This document shows, piece by piece, positions 63,104-64,000 of a DNA stretch of 64,000 nucleotides. The DNA is taken from assembly GCA_023416335.1 (NCBI GenBank), contig JAEZHY010000199.1, positions 1-64,000 of the forward strand, written 5' to 3'. This DNA comes from Pseudomonadota bacterium (GTDB lineage: Bacteria; Desulfobacterota; Syntrophobacteria; Syntrophobacterales; Syntrophobacteraceae). Every line of letters begins with the position of its first letter. The stretch's first letter is position 1. The translations under genes were made by a program, and so were the position numbers. The notes under the pieces are model-generated. The model was not told the origin of the DNA. It saw only the letters and a list, made by a program, of their open reading frames with translations, and did no database searches.

Positions 63104-64000
63104 GTGGTGGAAAAGATATCCAAGGGAAACGAAGTCGATCTGTACATTGAAAAACTTGCGTTCGGCGGAAAAGCGGTAGCCAAAGTCGACGGGTTCGTCG
63201 TTTTCTTGGACCGTGCCGTTCCCGGGCAGACTGTCCGTGCCCGCATTACAAAGAAGAAGCGCAATTACGCGGAAGGCCGCCTGGTCGAGGTGCTCTCGCA
63301 ATCTCCGCATTACAGGGCCCCGGTCTGTCCCCATTTCGGAATTTGCGGAGGATGCCTCTGGCAGGATATTGCCTATGAAGAGCAACTCTTCTGGAAGCGG
63401 AGACACGTAATAGAGAGCCTCGAGCACATCGCAGGCGCTGGCGAAACCGAGGTCCTCCCGATCGTTCCCTCACCGGAGACACTTCATTACAGAAACAAGA
63501 TGGAGTTCACCTTCTCGGCCAAACGCTGGCTCCTTCCCGAAGAACTCGAAGAGGAACACTCCCCTGATGCTCTTTTTGCGCTGGGCTTGCACGTGAGAGG
63601 TTTTTTCGACAAGGTATTCAATATAGACGAGTGCCTGCTCCAGTCGCACACAGCGAGTGCGATTTTGCGGGAGGTGCGCGAATGGGCCCGAAAGAGCGGA
63701 CTTCCGGCCTACAGCATACGGTCGCATGAAGGCTTCTGGCGGTTTCTGGTCATCCGGGAAGCAAAGCGCACCGGGCAGATTCTCGTGCATCTGATCACAT
63801 CCGGAGATTCTGGAGCGAGAGCGCTGATGGACCGCTTCGCGGACCACCTTCACACGAAATTCCCCGGGATAACCACGCTTATACATTCCATGAACGACAA
63901 GAAGTCGCAGGTGGCGGTGGGAGACTCCAGCCGGGTGCTCTTCGGCCCGGGCTTCATCGAGGAAATGCTTGGAGATCTCCGGTTTCGGATCTCCGCCAAC
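63104..64000 (+). CDS. RlmD/TrmA-type 23S rRNA (or tRNA) uracil-5-methyltransferase, 5' part
   Basis: About 299 residues visible; the frame is open at the window end. An N-terminal TRAM domain (EKLAFGGKAVAKVDGFVVFL, KKKRNYAEGRLVEVL) precedes the 4Fe-4S cysteines CPHFGICGGC (C-x5-C-x2-C, fourth Cys in FNIDECLLQS) and the RNA-binding HYRNKMEFTF. The SAM-binding domain is outside the window. Start is uncertain among GTG 63104, GTG 63107 and ATG 63047; none has a clean ribosome site. Confidence 0.88.
   Translation, partial: MVEKISKGNEVDLYIEKLAFGGKAVAKVDGFVVFLDRAVPGQTVRARITKKKRNYAEGRLVEVLSQSPHYRAPVCPHFGICGGCLWQDIAYEEQLFWKRRHVIESLEHIAGAGETEVLPIVPSPETLHYRNKMEFTFSAKRWLLPEELEEEHSPDALFALGLHVRGFFDKVFNIDECLLQSHTASAILREVREWARKSGLPAYSIRSHEGFWRFLVIREAKRTGQILVHLITSGDSGARALMDRFADHLHTKFPGITTLIHSMNDKKSQVAVGDSSRVLFGPGFIEEMLGDLRFRISAN

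Overview
The window looks like the chromosome of an anaerobic, Gram-negative, motile deltaproteobacterium (Desulfobacterota), probably near Syntrophobacter and its relatives. This placement is inferred from gene content: pyrophosphate-dependent phosphofructokinase, a small siroheme sulfite-reductase-like protein fused to a ferredoxin, succinyl-CoA ligase, acetate and OFA-type carboxylate transporters, a C_GCAxxG_C_C protein, bacterial enhancer-binding and sigma-54 signals, flagellin, and many intergenic repeat elements. No rRNA, tRNA, CRISPR array, insertion sequence or prophage was seen.

Layout. 0-7.6 kb: the 3' end of an Ig-repeat surface protein, malQ, a PAS/SpoIIE phosphatase, an HD hydrolase, an EF-hand protein and two small conserved proteins. 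7.6-10.2 kb: a patch of toxin-antitoxin and Uma2 genes. VapBC is intact, but two other modules keep the antitoxin and have a wrecked toxin. 10.2-24.3 kb: oxidoreductases, PBP1A, transporters, an M42 peptidase, an orphan ABC permease, a MESH1-like HD hydrolase, ThiE, and a PhnX-like HAD/tautomerase pair. 24.6-32.3 kb: a chemoreceptor, sucCD, gatB and mtnA. 32.8-43.3 kb: a sigma-54 activator, a DUF2339 membrane protein, cfa, the sulfite-reductase-like protein, an AI-2E permease and pfp. 43.7-47.5 kb: a redox operon (thioredoxin-like, exported 1-Cys peroxiredoxin, two zinc ribbons, SSP411/YyaL-like). 47.5-49.7 kb: a sigma-54-driven candidate sRNA, an FMN reductase, higBA and a tiny cysteine protein. 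50-53.9 kb: a YkgJ-like protein, a glycosyltransferase/TPR protein and flagellin. 53.9-64 kb: leuA with an attenuator leader, tRNA nucleotidyltransferase, a second tiny cysteine protein, acetate and carboxylate transporters, aminopeptidase P, and the start of an RlmD/TrmA-type methyltransferase that runs off the end.

The most notable material is non-coding or too short for ordinary gene calling. It includes a near-consensus sigma-54 promoter with helically phased upstream repeats, followed about 40 bases later by a strong terminator (a roughly 70-nt RNA with a CCUCC anti-Shine-Dalgarno stretch). It also includes a leuA leader peptide with six leucine codons in a block of seven, placed before an intrinsic terminator, and two paralogous 46-52-residue cysteine proteins. 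A FNR/HcpR-type palindrome lies upstream of the sulfite-reductase-like gene. A roughly 340-bp dyad-containing repeat occurs three times. All functional calls come from reading motifs by eye; no database search was run.
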